A DNA stretch of 64,000 nt from assembly GCF_029688925.1 (NCBI RefSeq), contig NZ_JARUKY010000001.1, forward strand, positions 186,001 through 250,000, in the 5' to 3' direction. Under the pieces are notes generated by a model. It did no database searches and was not told the origin of the DNA. It saw nothing but the letters and a program-made list of their open reading frames with translations. Positions within the stretch are counted from its first letter, which is position 1, and every line of letters starts with the position of its first letter. This document shows positions 26,940 to 36,924 of the stretch, piece after piece. Source of the DNA: Evansella sp. AB-P1. Lineage in GTDB: Bacteria > Bacillota > Bacilli > Bacillales > Salisediminibacteriaceae. The position numbers and the translations under genes were made by a program.

Positions 26940-27213
26940 GTATAGCTACTCTGAAAATAGCTGTTATCGAACTTATCAATATTAGCAAATAAAGGTTAGG
27001 TTAATCATTCGTTCCATCCCACTTCGCTTTCACCACAAGGGTATAAGTGCGACATATCCTCTGCTTCACTACGTTCCGCAATCACAGTGTCTTCTTTACC
27101 GCGGGAGTCTCGTGGGATTCCACTCATTCCAATTGGATTAAAATTAATTTTCATACTTCATGGTGCATATTTTTTCACTTGTATCGAGGTCTACCCTGAA
27201 AATAAAGATTATT
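26940..27213 (-). repeat. Dispersed composite repeat between MoxR operon and GumN gene
   Basis: In leftward orientation it begins TATTTTCAGGGTAGACC, followed by the hairpin-forming ATACAAGTG...ATGCACCATG module. Then comes the GGAATCCCACGAGACTCCCG module that is also seen at 39440-39640, ending near CTGAAAATAGC at 26950. The left boundary is approximate. It occupies most of the gap between the two genes and starts 14 bases past the GumN gene stop. Confidence 0.75.
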
Positions 27214-28149
27214 CTAATATGCAATTCCTTCTTGAACGGTATATCCTTGTTGTTCCAGTAAACCTACAATACTAGTATCACCAACTAAGTGCATAGCACC
27301 TACAACAACAAAATAAGTTTCTTCATTGTCACTTAAAAGAAATGCTTCAATTTTTTCTGCCATTTTTCTATCACGTTCGTCCATAAGTGCATACATATAC
27401 TCGTGATAATCCTCTGGAGCAGATTCATCCACCTCTCTAAATTCAAGGAGTGCCTCTATGTTTCCAGTTATCCAAATATTCATCATTTCTTCCACTTCTG
27501 TATTCAATTCATCAAAGTTCGTAACAGTCTCTTCTAGCTGTTGAACTTGTGTATCCTCTGATAAAATCGTTGAAATAGTTAATTGGTCTTCATATGTTTC
27601 TAATCCAATAATTTCTATATCATTTTCTACAGCTTGGTTCATAAAGTACATATCAATTCCTTCATCAGAATCATATCCAGCTTCCAATGCAGCAGTCATC
27701 GTAAGTAAGTCTTGAACAATGAATGGCTTAAACATATTCAGTATTCCAGCACTATAGCCATGAGGTTCAAGTATAGAAACAAGTTCACCAAAGGTTTCGT
27801 CACCAACGACGCTATTTAGTGTTCTCCCATCAAGGTACATACCGATCTCCTGCATAAATTGTCCAACTTCCATTTCATTTATTTCTGTCATGTCAATCTC
27901 TACTGCTAAGTAATCTGCCCCTGAAAAGGCTTCTTCAATTGTTTCATGAAGGGGATATAATTCATCCATTCCAATATGAATGGAGCCTAACAAATAAACA
28001 GTATTACTCCCCTCCTCCAATTTATAAAAAACACCTTTTGATGGATCGTCAGTGATGTCTTCTTGGTTTACTGCTTCATTTGTGGCTGTACATCCCATAA
28101 GGATAAGAAACGTTAGGATTGTAAAAAAGAATGTATAATATTTTTTCAT
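27214..28149 (-). CDS. TraB/GumN family lipoprotein
   Basis: The 311-residue protein has a lipoprotein signal with lipobox LMGC (Cys20) and the TraB/GumN domain: VFYKLEEGSNTVYLLGSIHIG at the start, VEIDMTE, a helical middle region, and YFVVVGAMHLVGDTSIVGLL at the C-terminus with the conserved GxxHL motif. The family is thought to contain erythromycin esterase-like or Tiki-like metallohydrolases, but its substrate in bacilli is unknown. It is anchored outside the membrane. AGGGGGA precedes the ATG at 28149. Confidence 0.9.
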   Translation of the reverse strand: MKKYYTFFFTILTFLILMGCTATNEAVNQEDITDDPSKGVFYKLEEGSNTVYLLGSIHIGMDELYPLHETIEEAFSGADYLAVEIDMTEINEMEVGQFMQEIGMYLDGRTLNSVVGDETFGELVSILEPHGYSAGILNMFKPFIVQDLLTMTAALEAGYDSDEGIDMYFMNQAVENDIEIIGLETYEDQLTISTILSEDTQVQQLEETVTNFDELNTEVEEMMNIWITGNIEALLEFREVDESAPEDYHEYMYALMDERDRKMAEKIEAFLLSDNEETYFVVVGAMHLVGDTSIVGLLEQQGYTVQEGIAY

Positions 28150-28474
28150 AAATAGAAGTCCCCCTTAACACCAGTTTAAATTAAATCTACTAAGCTAGTT
28201 TACCATAGACTACCTTTTCTTTAATTTCTATCCTGAATATTTGTTATCTCCTCCCTAATCTTGTTAAAATATACTATAAAATTTTATTAATTTTAGGAAA
28301 TCTTTTAATATAGTATAGAAACATTGTTAGAATGAAAGAATGATAGAAGGATAGGTGGAATTCCCAATATTTACACATAGTATTGCTACGGGTAAAGGAG
28401 CATTACGTTTCAATTTATTTTTTTACATAACCGATCTTCTCAAAAGTCATGTTTAAGGGTTTAGGTGATAACAT
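28150..28474. other. Intergenic region between divergent genes
   Basis: I see no RNA, repeat or small gene. It must hold the divergent promoters of the GumN-type gene and the SNF2 helicase gene; no hexamer pair stands out. Confidence 0.4.
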
Positions 28475-31400
28475 ATGGATATATATACGATAACGGAAAA
28501 GGAAATAAAAAAGCTTTGTAATGAGTCCATATTACAGCGAGGAAAAAATTATTATTATCGAAGTGAAGTAGAAGATTTGTTTTTTGATGATAATAGTAGG
28601 AGTTTCACTGCAGTTGTACACGGATCAGCAATGTATGAAATTGATGTTTCTGTTAAAGCAAATGGGGAGATAATGGAATATGATTGTACATGCCCTGCTT
28701 ATGAGAAGTATCCAGGTATATGTAAGCATATTGTTGCAGTACTTTTTGAAATAAAAAGTTATGGTGGGGAATCATTCTTAAATAAGGAAGAGACGATAGA
28801 ATCTTCTTGGACAGATGAAAAATTGGAGATGACAAACGTAGTGGATTACTATGAAAGAACGAAGGCAAACAGCATTATAAAGTCTTTTCAACAAATATAT
28901 TTAAAGAAACAAGAAACATATCATGATAGAGAAACCTTACGAGTGGAATATATATTAAAGCTAGAACCTAAGCTCTATTCACACCACACAGGTTCTATTG
29001 AGCTTGAAGTAAAAGTGGGTCCTCAACGCTTATACGTTGTAAAAGATTTAAAGGAGTTTCTTCGTGTTGTCCACGGGGAACAAACTTTGAAATTCGCAAA
29101 GCACTTTACGTATGATCCAGCGGACTATATATTTTCTGAGGAAGACGAAGCTATTTTAAGCTGGCTTTGGAGGTTATTTCATCTCCGTGATGATCATCGG
29201 AGCTATTCCTTTAGCTATTATCGTTCAAGTCGTAAGGAAGAAAAGAGATCATTGGATATTCCAGCTCCAGTTGTAATGGAGTTATTAGAAATGCTCCAAT
29301 CACAATCAAGAGATGTGATTGTGGAAATAGAGGGGTATGAATACAAAGGCTTTGAAATTGTAGAGGGATCACTTCCCTTACAATTTTCAATTGGAAACTC
29401 TGATGAGCACGAAGGACAGTTTTATTTTAAATGGATCAATGATGAGGAAATTGGTTTTTTTGGTACAGATTACGAGGTGTTATTTTACCAAGGAAAGTTT
29501 TTTCAATTGGAGAAAGGCCAAGGGGAAGCGATTGAGCTGTTAATTGAGCATCTGACAAAGTATCATCCAGCAGAGATGACAATAACTCAAGATCAGCTAG
29601 AAAATTTTGCTTCTCTTGTTTTACCACAGCTCCAAAATGTTGGAGAAGTTGATGTGGTAGAGAATGTTCGGGAAAAAATCCATATGGCACCATTAAAGGG
29701 GAAGCTATATGTAGATTATGAGGATGATCGCTTAACTGCAGAGCTGCTCTTTCAATATGGTGAGGAGCAGTATTCACCTTTTGATCCACCACAACCTTTC
29801 AGTGGACGGGTGACTGTAAGGGATATGGAGAAGGAATATTTCTTACTATCTCATATAGAAAGGGTTCCCTTTAAGTATAATGGGCGTGAGTTATATTTAG
29901 AGGACTTTGATGAAATATTAGATTTTGTAATGGATGATCTACCCCTGTTTTCACAGTGGTTAGATGTTTTTGCTACATCGAGAGTAAAAGGTTTAGTTTA
30001 TGATCCCCCTGATCGACCTTCCATTAAAGTAGAGGCAGATGAACGTCTAAATTTGTTAGATGTTGAGTTTCAGATGGATGGAATTGAGGAAGAAGAGATT
30101 GATCAAATTTTACAAGCACTGTTAGCGAATAAAAAGTATTATCGCTTATCAAGTGGTTCCTTCTTAAATTTAGAAAATGATGAGTTTCAGCAGATGAAGG
30201 GAATGCTTGAAGAGCTAGATATGTCTAGATCGGACATTCATCATCGTACAAAGGTGCCTATGATGAAGGCTTTTCAATTAACGGAAAACAACCATTTTGC
30301 TGTAAAAAAAGGGAAGACTCTTCGAAGCTTGCTAGAAAGAATGCTCCATCCAGAAGAAGTAGATGTAGTCGTACCAGAAACGTTAGATCCGATTCTCCGC
30401 GATTATCAAAAAATAGGCTTCAAATGGCTGAAAACATTGTCCTACTATGGTTTTGGTGGAATTTTAGCAGATGATATGGGCCTAGGGAAAACGTTGCAAA
30501 TGATCACTTATTTAGTGGATCAGAAAAGAGAGGGCTTATTAGAAAAAACGTTAATCATTTGCCCATCTAGTCTTGTTTACAATTGGCAAAAGGAAATAGA
30601 ACGTTTTGCACCAGAGCTTTCAGCAACTGTCGTTAGTGGTTCCATAGAGGAACGGAAGCAAGCTCTTGAGGAAACGAGTAACGTTGATATAGTTATTACG
30701 TCGTATCCACTTATTCGACGTGATGTTGACTTTTATAAAGATGAAGTATTTTCTACATTAATCTTAGATGAGGCCCAATACGTTAAGAATGATTGGACGA
30801 AAACATCGAGAGTAGTTAAAGGAATTCAGGCAAAACGAGTTTTTGCCTTAAGTGGAACACCAATTGAAAACTCCTTAAATGAATTGAATGCTATTTTTGA
30901 TCTTGTTTTACCAGGGTTATTTAAAAATAAAGCGGCATTTAAAGCAATGGACCAGGAGAAAATAGCAAGAAGAATTCGTCCTTTTGTACTAAGACGTTTG
31001 AAAAAGGATGTACTAACAGAGCTTCCTGATAAGATGGAGTCCGTTCAGTATACGGAACTGACAGAAACGCAAAAGAAAGTATACTTAGCCCAATTAAGAC
31101 TCATTCGTAGTGATGCAAAGGAAGCCATTGATTCACAGACGTTACAGGAAAATCGGATGAAAATTCTTGCTGGATTAACAAGACTACGGCAAATTTGCTG
31201 CCATCCATCCTTATTTATGAAGGAATACGATGGTGGTTCAGGTAAGATGGAACGTTTATTTGAATATTTAGAGGAGGCCATTGCATCTGGACGAAGAATC
31301 GTTTTATTTAGTCAATTTACACAAATGCTTGGATTAATTAAAGAACGCTTAAAGGTGTCGGGATGGGACTATCATTACCTAGACGGTTCCACACCTTCGC

Positions 31401-31750
31401 GAGAACGGGTCGATCTAGCTGAAAGGTTTAATAATGGTGAAAAAAATCTCTTCCTCATCTCTTTGAAAGCTGGTGGAACCGGACTAAACTTAACGGGTGG
31501 GGATACTGTAATCTTGTTTGATTCATGGTGGAATCCTGCAGTAGAGGAACAAGCAGCAGACCGTGTATATCGCTTCGGTCAAAAGAATGTGGTTCAAGTG
31601 ACGAAGCTCATTACAACAGGAACGATTGAGGAAAAAATTCATAAGCTTCAGGAGCAAAAGCGAGAGCTTCTTGATCGGGTGATTCAACCTGGAGAAACGA
31701 TGATTTCATCCTTAAGTAAAGAGGACATTGAAGAGCTATTAGAAATTTAA
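28475..31750 (+). CDS. ywqA: SNF2-family helicase with SWIM zinc finger (YwqA-like)
   Basis: The 1091-residue protein carries an N-terminal SWIM zinc finger (CTCPAYEKYPGICKH, about residues 69-83), a long bacterial SNF2-associated region, and then the SNF2 ATPase: Walker A ADDMGLGKTLQ (about 670), motif II LDEAQ, and a second lobe ending with AADRVYRFGQ. It is a bacterial Swi2/Snf2 double-stranded DNA translocase; its cellular target is not settled. AGGTGAT lies before the ATG. It stands alone between the GumN-type gene and a terminator at 31829-31878. Confidence 0.93.
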   Translation: MDIYTITEKEIKKLCNESILQRGKNYYYRSEVEDLFFDDNSRSFTAVVHGSAMYEIDVSVKANGEIMEYDCTCPAYEKYPGICKHIVAVLFEIKSYGGESFLNKEETIESSWTDEKLEMTNVVDYYERTKANSIIKSFQQIYLKKQETYHDRETLRVEYILKLEPKLYSHHTGSIELEVKVGPQRLYVVKDLKEFLRVVHGEQTLKFAKHFTYDPADYIFSEEDEAILSWLWRLFHLRDDHRSYSFSYYRSSRKEEKRSLDIPAPVVMELLEMLQSQSRDVIVEIEGYEYKGFEIVEGSLPLQFSIGNSDEHEGQFYFKWINDEEIGFFGTDYEVLFYQGKFFQLEKGQGEAIELLIEHLTKYHPAEMTITQDQLENFASLVLPQLQNVGEVDVVENVREKIHMAPLKGKLYVDYEDDRLTAELLFQYGEEQYSPFDPPQPFSGRVTVRDMEKEYFLLSHIERVPFKYNGRELYLEDFDEILDFVMDDLPLFSQWLDVFATSRVKGLVYDPPDRPSIKVEADERLNLLDVEFQMDGIEEEEIDQILQALLANKKYYRLSSGSFLNLENDEFQQMKGMLEELDMSRSDIHHRTKVPMMKAFQLTENNHFAVKKGKTLRSLLERMLHPEEVDVVVPETLDPILRDYQKIGFKWLKTLSYYGFGGILADDMGLGKTLQMITYLVDQKREGLLEKTLIICPSSLVYNWQKEIERFAPELSATVVSGSIEERKQALEETSNVDIVITSYPLIRRDVDFYKDEVFSTLILDEAQYVKNDWTKTSRVVKGIQAKRVFALSGTPIENSLNELNAIFDLVLPGLFKNKAAFKAMDQEKIARRIRPFVLRRLKKDVLTELPDKMESVQYTELTETQKKVYLAQLRLIRSDAKEAIDSQTLQENRMKILAGLTRLRQICCHPSLFMKEYDGGSGKMERLFEYLEEAIASGRRIVLFSQFTQMLGLIKERLKVSGWDYHYLDGSTPSRERVDLAERFNNGEKNLFLISLKAGGTGLNLTGGDTVILFDSWWNPAVEEQAADRVYRFGQKNVVQVTKLITTGTIEEKIHKLQEQKRELLDRVIQPGETMISSLSKEDIEELLEI

Positions 31751-31828
31751 TTTAAAGCTGTATTAAACTACTGAAGTTTAAAAGTGCAGTAAGCTGTGAA
31801 ATCTTCACGTTATTAACATTTAGAAAAA

Positions 31829-31880
31829 GCAAAACGACTGCTGAACTGTGTTGTGTAAACATTTTGGCAGTCGTTTTATG
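31829..31880 (+). terminator. Terminator after the SNF2 helicase gene
   Basis: AAAACGACTGC (31831-31841) pairs with GCAGTCGTTTT (31867-31877) across a 25-base loop. Confidence 0.7.
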
Positions 31881-32011
31881 AAGCAAAAGAATCTTTATGT
31901 GACAGCTCAAAAGAAGCTTCCTATCCCTTAATTATAATGGCTTTAAGCTTGGATTTTAAAAAAAACTATCATTTGCTGGCAAAGTGTGGTAGAGTAGAAA
32001 AGTTAAAAGAA

Positions 32012-32039
32012 TTGCATGTAACTTCATATTGTATATAAA
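32012..32039 (+). promoter_or_regulatory. Probable cshA promoter
   Basis: TTGCAT (32012-32017), 16 bases, TATAAA (32034-32039). Transcription from about 32046 would give a leader of about 175 bases containing a terminator-like hairpin. Confidence 0.5.
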
Positions 32040-32093
32040 TTACAAAAATGGAGTCTTTTTTATACGAATAAGAACATAAAATTTCGATTTTTT

Positions 32094-32127
32094 AGCTTAT
32101 TCCATGTAGGAAGAATAAGCTTTTTTT
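32094..32127 (+). terminator. Attenuator-like hairpin in the cshA leader
   Basis: AGCTTATTCC pairs with GGAAGAATAAGCT, followed by TTTTTTT. It is about 95 bases upstream of the cshA start and downstream of the likely promoter, so it may attenuate cshA. Confidence 0.65.
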
Positions 32128-32221
32128 ATTGGATAAATAATAAGCGTAGTTAACATATAGAAACATTTATTAGGATGTTCAACATCGTATAGAAAATGCG
32201 ATAAGTAAAGGAGAATAAAAT

Positions 32222-33748
32222 TTGGCACTTTTTAATGAATTAAACATTGAACCATCAATAGTCAAAGCTATTGAAAAAATGGGTTTTGCTGAGACAACTC
32301 CCATTCAGGAAAAGGTAATTCCTATTGGAAAAGAAGGTAAGGATATTATTGGGCAAGCACAGACTGGTACGGGTAAAACTGTTGCTTTTGGAATTCCGTG
32401 TGTAGAGCAGGTAAACACAGATGAAAAGCATCCACAAGCATTAGTATTAACTCCTACAAGGGAGTTAGCAATTCAAGTATCTGAGGAGTTAAATAAACTT
32501 GGTCGATACAAAGGAATTCACTCGTTACCTATTTATGGAGGGCAAGAAATCCATAAACAAATTACTGCATTAAAGAAAAAGCCTCAAATTATTGTGGCTA
32601 CACCTGGTCGCTACATGGACCATATGCGCAGAAAAACAATTCGACCTGAATATTTAAAGGTTGTTGTTTTAGACGAAGCGGATGAAATGCTTAGTATGGG
32701 CTTTATTGAGGACATTGAAACGATTCTTAAAGAAGTACCTGGAGAAAGACATACGATGTTATTTTCTGCAACAATGCCACCTCGTTTAAAGACCATTGCA
32801 GATCGTTTTATGAAAAATCCTGTCAATGTGGCAGTAAAAGCGAAACAATTGACTGTGGAAAATATTGAGCAGCGCTATATTGTTTCACCTGAGAAGGAAA
32901 AGTTCGATGTACTATGTAATTTACTAGATATGGAAACACCAGAGCTTGCTATTATCTTTGGGCGTACGAAGCGTCGAGTAGATGAATTAACGGAGTCCTT
33001 GAGTATCCGTGGATTCCGAGTAGAGGGTCTTCATGGAGACATGAAGCAGGAACGTCGTGACCAGGTTATTCGTAAGTTTAAGCGTGGAACTATTGAAGTA
33101 ATGGTAGCTACAGACGTTGCAGCACGTGGATTAGATGTTAACGATGTTTCTCACGTTATTAACTTTGATTTACCTCAAGATTCAGAAAGTTATGTTCACC
33201 GTATTGGACGTACAGGTAGAGCTGGAAAGAAGGGTATTTCCTACAGTTTTGTTACACCTAAGGAAAAGGATCATCTTCTTTATATCGAGCAGAGCACGAA
33301 GAAAAAAATGAAGCAAGTTGATGCACCATCGTATGCAGATGCGTTGAGTGGAAGACATGACCAAGCTGTAAAGCAGTTGATGGATGCAGTAAATGATCCA
33401 GGAAATCATGAACTGACTGGTGAAGCGAAGAAGCTTTTATCTGAAAATGATCCTGTTATGTTAATTGCAGCAGCTCTTAAAATGGTAACGAAAGAACCTA
33501 GTAAAACACAGGTTAAAATCACTGGAGAAGCACCAGTACGTTCTAAACGAAAGCCACAAAGAGAATCAAGTGGTGGCCGTCGTAAGAAGGATCGTGGTAC
33601 TGGAGGACCTTTAAGAGTAAATGCTAAAAAACGTTCTTCTAAAAAGGAACGAGATCGTGTAGGTACTGGTGGTGGTGCCGGTTCTGGTCGTGGAGGATCA
33701 GGACACAGCGGTGGACGTGACGAGAGAAGAAGTCGTAAAAAGCGATAG
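32222..33748 (+). CDS. cshA: DEAD-box RNA helicase CshA
   Basis: The 508-residue protein has a Q motif (MGFAETTPIQEKVIP), motif I AQTGTGKT, motif II DEAD in VVLDEADEMLSMGF, SAT, and motifs V/VI TDVAARGLDV and YVHRIGRTGRAG. A dimerisation and RNA-binding tail follows, ending in a Gly/Arg/Ser/Lys-rich stretch (about 450-508). CshA acts in RNA turnover and ribosome assembly, and in bacilli is important in the cold. It starts with TTG at 32222, supported by AAAGGAGA. The leader contains an attenuator-like hairpin. Confidence 0.95.
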   Translation: MALFNELNIEPSIVKAIEKMGFAETTPIQEKVIPIGKEGKDIIGQAQTGTGKTVAFGIPCVEQVNTDEKHPQALVLTPTRELAIQVSEELNKLGRYKGIHSLPIYGGQEIHKQITALKKKPQIIVATPGRYMDHMRRKTIRPEYLKVVVLDEADEMLSMGFIEDIETILKEVPGERHTMLFSATMPPRLKTIADRFMKNPVNVAVKAKQLTVENIEQRYIVSPEKEKFDVLCNLLDMETPELAIIFGRTKRRVDELTESLSIRGFRVEGLHGDMKQERRDQVIRKFKRGTIEVMVATDVAARGLDVNDVSHVINFDLPQDSESYVHRIGRTGRAGKKGISYSFVTPKEKDHLLYIEQSTKKKMKQVDAPSYADALSGRHDQAVKQLMDAVNDPGNHELTGEAKKLLSENDPVMLIAAALKMVTKEPSKTQVKITGEAPVRSKRKPQRESSGGRRKKDRGTGGPLRVNAKKRSSKKERDRVGTGGGAGSGRGGSGHSGGRDERRSRKKR

Positions 33749-33780
33749 TACCGAGTTAAATTCAAGTAGTGAAAAAGAAA

Positions 33781-33828
33781 AAACCTTTAGGCATTTTTAA
33801 TATTAAATGTCTAAAGGTTTTTATTTTT
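33781..33828. terminator. Terminator after cshA
   Basis: AACCTTTAGGCATTT pairs with AAATGTCTAAAGGTT, flanked by an A-run and TTTTATTTTT; usable for both cshA and the convergent DUF421 gene. Confidence 0.9.
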
Positions 33829-33868
33829 GTTGCGATCGATGGGAGAAATTAATATATGGGATGTGTAT

Positions 33869-34567
33869 TTATTTTTCGCTAAAATAAAACTGTCCGCCTT
33901 CATCCATTGTTAATAAGAAGACATCTTCAACATTTTTAACACCATGTTTCATGATTTGGTCATTTAGCCAAGATATAGTGCCAACCTTGTTTAAATTGGC
34001 GTGTATGATCCGCCCATCAAGTATCAATACCTTTGGATATCCAGTAGGAGAAGGAGTTTTTAACATATCTTTAGGTGTTAATGACTGATATTCACTTTTC
34101 TTAATAACACTAATTTGACCATTTGCTTCCAGGATAGCATAGTCAACTTCATTTATAGAAGCACTCATAAGTCGTAGATCCATCATTAAGGATTCAACGG
34201 TTACTTTTGCCTTTGCCATTTGATTGTGCAAGACTTTACCCTTTTCAATTAGTATAATTGGTTCATCTTCAATAACCCTTCGAAATCGAGGGGTCTTTAA
34301 GGCTAAGTATGATAACCCTAAATGAAAACCACCTATTAGTGCTGCTGCAGCTAAAGGCCCACCTAGAGGGATTTCACCACTTGATAGAGGCTCCCCAAGA
34401 ACATCACCAATAATGACACCAAAAATAAAATCGATTGGGTTAATAGATCCCATAGAACGTTGTCCTAAAATTTTTATTAAAATAAAAACGTATACATAAA
34501 TAATAGTAGCTCGAATTAAAAAGCCGTAAATAGGAAGATCCTCAGCACCAGACCAAAACTCAAACAT
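33869..34567 (-). CDS. DUF421 (YetF-type) membrane protein
   Basis: The 232-residue protein has three N-terminal membrane segments (about 12-85) with the motif GQRSMGSINPIDFIFGVIIGD, followed by a cytoplasmic domain of mixed alpha/beta structure typical of DUF421/YetF. Members are often found in sporulating bacilli next to DUF1657 and spoVA-type genes; function is unproven. Here a DUF1657 gene lies 141 bases upstream on the same strand, matching that association. AAAGGTG precedes the ATG. Confidence 0.9.
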   Translation of the reverse strand: MFEFWSGAEDLPIYGFLIRATIIYVYVFILIKILGQRSMGSINPIDFIFGVIIGDVLGEPLSSGEIPLGGPLAAAALIGGFHLGLSYLALKTPRFRRVIEDEPIILIEKGKVLHNQMAKAKVTVESLMMDLRLMSASINEVDYAILEANGQISVIKKSEYQSLTPKDMLKTPSPTGYPKVLILDGRIIHANLNKVGTISWLNDQIMKHGVKNVEDVFLLTMDEGGQFYFSEK

Positions 34568-34659
34568 AGATTTTCACCTTTCTTTTCTGAAGTAATAAAA
34601 TGACCATTGGAATTCATACTATCGGATAATAAAGATTAGCTATTTATATTCCATTTATG

Positions 34660-34696
34660 TATATAGAGAAGAACTCAAGCCTTCATCTTGAGTCCT
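34660..34696 (-). terminator. Possible hairpin downstream of the DUF1657 gene
   Basis: ACTCAAG at 34673 and CTTGAGT at about 34685 form a short stem with a seven-base loop, just past the DUF1657 stop on the minus strand. There is no T-run. Confidence 0.35.
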
Positions 34697-34708
34697 CCAT
34701 TGAATAAC

Positions 34709-34915
34709 TTAGCTTTGATTAAATTGCGGTTCTTCTTCTAAAATTTGTTGGTAGCGACCTTCTAATTGAGTTGTAATATTTTTCTGTTGTTGAGCTAATT
34801 GCTCAAACAATTGTTTAGCTTGTTGGTTTTCTGTTTCTAATGAAAATTGTGTTAAACTAGCTTGTACACTTTGAGCAGATGCAATTGCCTGTTGAACTTG
34901 TGTTTTAACGGTCAT
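34709..34915 (-). CDS. DUF1657 small protein
   Basis: The 68-residue helical protein, rich in Gln and Ala (MTVKTQVQQAIASAQSVQAS; KQLFEQLAQQQKNI), matches DUF1657, a family found only in spore formers and usually near spoVA-like and DUF421 genes. A role in spores is likely from context but not shown. AAGGAG is well placed before the ATG at 34915. Confidence 0.88.
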   Translation of the reverse strand: MTVKTQVQQAIASAQSVQASLTQFSLETENQQAKQLFEQLAQQQKNITTQLEGRYQQILEEEPQFNQS

Positions 34916-35289
34916 GGATCAGATCTCCTTATGTTTAATAAAAAGCTACGATTATATGATTTCCATATTTGAAAATTATATTGTGTAAATTTTATTGGAA
35001 TTAAATAGGGGATGCGTATTTTAGCATAACCGTGAAACCCCTTATTGATTAGCATGTATGCATAGTATTTGGAAAATAATAGAGAATTATTAATGTTTAT
35101 TGAAAATGCTCATTTTGCTCATAGCTCAAAAAGGAGCTAGTTAACTTAATATGTTAAAGAGTCAAAATATAAAGGTTAGTGCTGTGATCAAGAAAGAGTT
35201 TTTATATTTAAATGGAAATAAGTTGCTGATTCACTAGGACCAAAACAAGCTAGCCTCTAAAACCTCAAACACCCTAAATACAAAAAGAG
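34916..35289. other. Intergenic region upstream of DUF1657
   Basis: No convincing gene. A 28-codon frame at 35151-35237 has AAGGAG 15 bases upstream but no family signal. No repeat or RNA motif is recognised. Confidence 0.35.
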
Positions 35290-35325
35290 AGGAAGTCTAG
35301 TTTTGACTAGACTTCCTTTCTGTAA
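35289..35325. terminator. Terminator of thiD-thiE
   Basis: AGGAAGTCTAG pairs with CTAGACTTCCT across a six-base loop; reading leftward it is followed by a CTCTTTTT run. Confidence 0.8.
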
Positions 35326-35389
35326 TAATGTATTTCATTGGAATCTGAAATGAGTGTCCACTACTTTAGCACCCTTATATTTTTTAATG

Positions 35390-36040
35390 CTATTCCCAAG
35401 CTTTATTTAATTCTTTTGCTGCAATAGCAGGTGCTTCCGCACTTGAAATTGCAGATATTACTGATAATCCATCTGCTTTTCCTGCTACAACCTCTGAAGC
35501 GTTGTTTATTGAAATACCGCCGATAGCTACAATCGGTGCTTCGATGCCCAATTCACGAAGCTCAGCAATAAACTGCGGTCCACATACTTCACTTGTATCC
35601 GTTTTTGAGGTAGTTGGAAAAACTGGTCCAACCCCTAAATAATCAGCACCAGCTTCTAACGCAGCTTTGGCTTCTTCAAAATTATGTGCAGAAACCCCAA
35701 GAATACGGTCTCCAATTTTTTTTCTTATCTCTTCTACATTACCATCTTCTTGACCGATATGTACGCCATCTGCATCTAATTTTAATGCTAGTTCCACATC
35801 ATCATTCATGATAAATGGTATTCCATTATTTTTACAAATAGTTATTAATTCCAAACCTAACTGTTCTTTTTCTATCCCAACAAATGCTGAAGAGCCTTTT
35901 TCACGATATTGAAAAAGTGTAATTCCTCCATCTATTGCTTGTTGAAGGACTGATGGAAGAGATATAGTTACATTGGTACTTCCTGCAATAAAGTAAACTT
36001 TCAGCATATTTCTTATTGCTTGTGCAGAGACTCTTGCCAT
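35390..36040 (-). CDS. thiE: Thiamine phosphate synthase ThiE
   Basis: The 216-residue TIM-barrel enzyme couples HMP-pyrophosphate with thiazole phosphate to give thiamine phosphate. Visible motifs are LFQYREKGS, NDDVELALKLDADGVHIGQED (pyrophosphate/Mg binding), GVSAHN, GADYLGVGPVFPTTSK and IGGI. The ATG at 36040 has GGAGGG 6 bases upstream, so the full reading is kept, and it overlaps thiD by 28 bases, indicating coupled translation. A second ThiE-like protein (TenI) is encoded in the rightward operon, but it has TenI features. Confidence 0.94.
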   Translation of the reverse strand: MARVSAQAIRNMLKVYFIAGSTNVTISLPSVLQQAIDGGITLFQYREKGSSAFVGIEKEQLGLELITICKNNGIPFIMNDDVELALKLDADGVHIGQEDGNVEEIRKKIGDRILGVSAHNFEEAKAALEAGADYLGVGPVFPTTSKTDTSEVCGPQFIAELRELGIEAPIVAIGGISINNASEVVAGKADGLSVISAISSAEAPAIAAKELNKAWE

Positions 36041-36858
36041 GTTTTTCCCTCCGAACCTTGATTTTTAAATAGTCCATATGCTCCGTGGTGAGTTGGTCCA
36101 TGTCCGCCGCCAATATTTAAGGAGTGCAGTATAGCAAAATGAATAAATTCCTTAGCGTTTCGAATTGCTTCGAGTAATGTACAGCCTTTTGCTAATTCTG
36201 CTGTCACTGCAGAGGCAAAGGAGCAGCCAGTACCGTGTGTATTTTTCGTATCAACTCTTGGATATTCGAAATAATGATAATTTTTCCCGTCAAAGTAAAG
36301 ATCGATTGTATTGTTATTATCTGCATCATGCCCACCTTTAATGACAACACTATCTACACCCATTGATAAGAAATCTTGGGCAGCTTTTTTTCGATCATCT
36401 ATCGTTGTTATTTTCCGTCTGGTAATTGCTTCTGCCTCGGGTATGTTTGGAGTTGCAACGGTAGCTAAAGGGAGAAGTTCATCAATTAAAGCATTCGTTG
36501 AATTCTCTGTTAATAAAGAAGCACCACCTTTTGCTATCATCACGGGATCAACCACAACGTTTTTCCATTTATAAAAACGAATTTTTTCAGCAACAACACG
36601 AATTCTATCTTCATCAAAAAGCATCCCAGTTTTTACAGCATCTACACCAATATCCTCCGCAACAGAAGTAATTTGTTGACGTAGCCCTTCCACATCAACT
36701 GGATATACACCTTGAACACCTAATGTGTTCTGAGCTGTGATAGCCGTAATTGCAGACATACCAAATACTTTTAATTCCTGGAAGGTTTTTAAATCTGCTT
36801 GTATTCCTGCCCCTCCGCCACTGTCTGATCCAGCTATTGTTAATGCTCTTGCTATCAT
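36013..36858 (-). CDS. thiD: HMP/HMP-phosphate kinase ThiD
   Basis: The 281-residue ribokinase-fold enzyme phosphorylates hydroxymethylpyrimidine twice. [20 protein letters not shown] opens the protein, [11 protein letters not shown] follows in the middle, and [15 protein letters not shown] holds the anion hole and catalytic base. It leads a two-gene leftward operon with thiE. A leftward TPP riboswitch with terminator lies about 1.1 kb upstream, separated by repeats. The region directly upstream of thiD holds no riboswitch. AAGGGTG precedes the ATG. Confidence 0.95.
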   Translation of the reverse strand: MIARALTIAGSDSGGGAGIQADLKTFQELKVFGMSAITAITAQNTLGVQGVYPVDVEGLRQQITSVAEDIGVDAVKTGMLFDEDRIRVVAEKIRFYKWKNVVVDPVMIAKGGASLLTENSTNALIDELLPLATVATPNIPEAEAITRRKITTIDDRKKAAQDFLSMGVDSVVIKGGHDADNNNTIDLYFDGKNYHYFEYPRVDTKNTHGTGCSFASAVTAELAKGCTLLEAIRNAKEFIHFAILHSLNIGGGHGPTHHGAYGLFKNQGSEGKTWQESLHKQ

Positions 36859-36924
36859 GTTTCGTTCACCCTTTCAAATAATAATAGTTAATTATAATAA
36901 AGTGTTTTTTTGTATTTATTAAAC

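Noticed and set aside
35151..35237. 28-codon frame with AAGGAG upstream
   Set aside because: The 15-base spacing is long and there is no family pattern; kept only as a remark in the intergenic entry.
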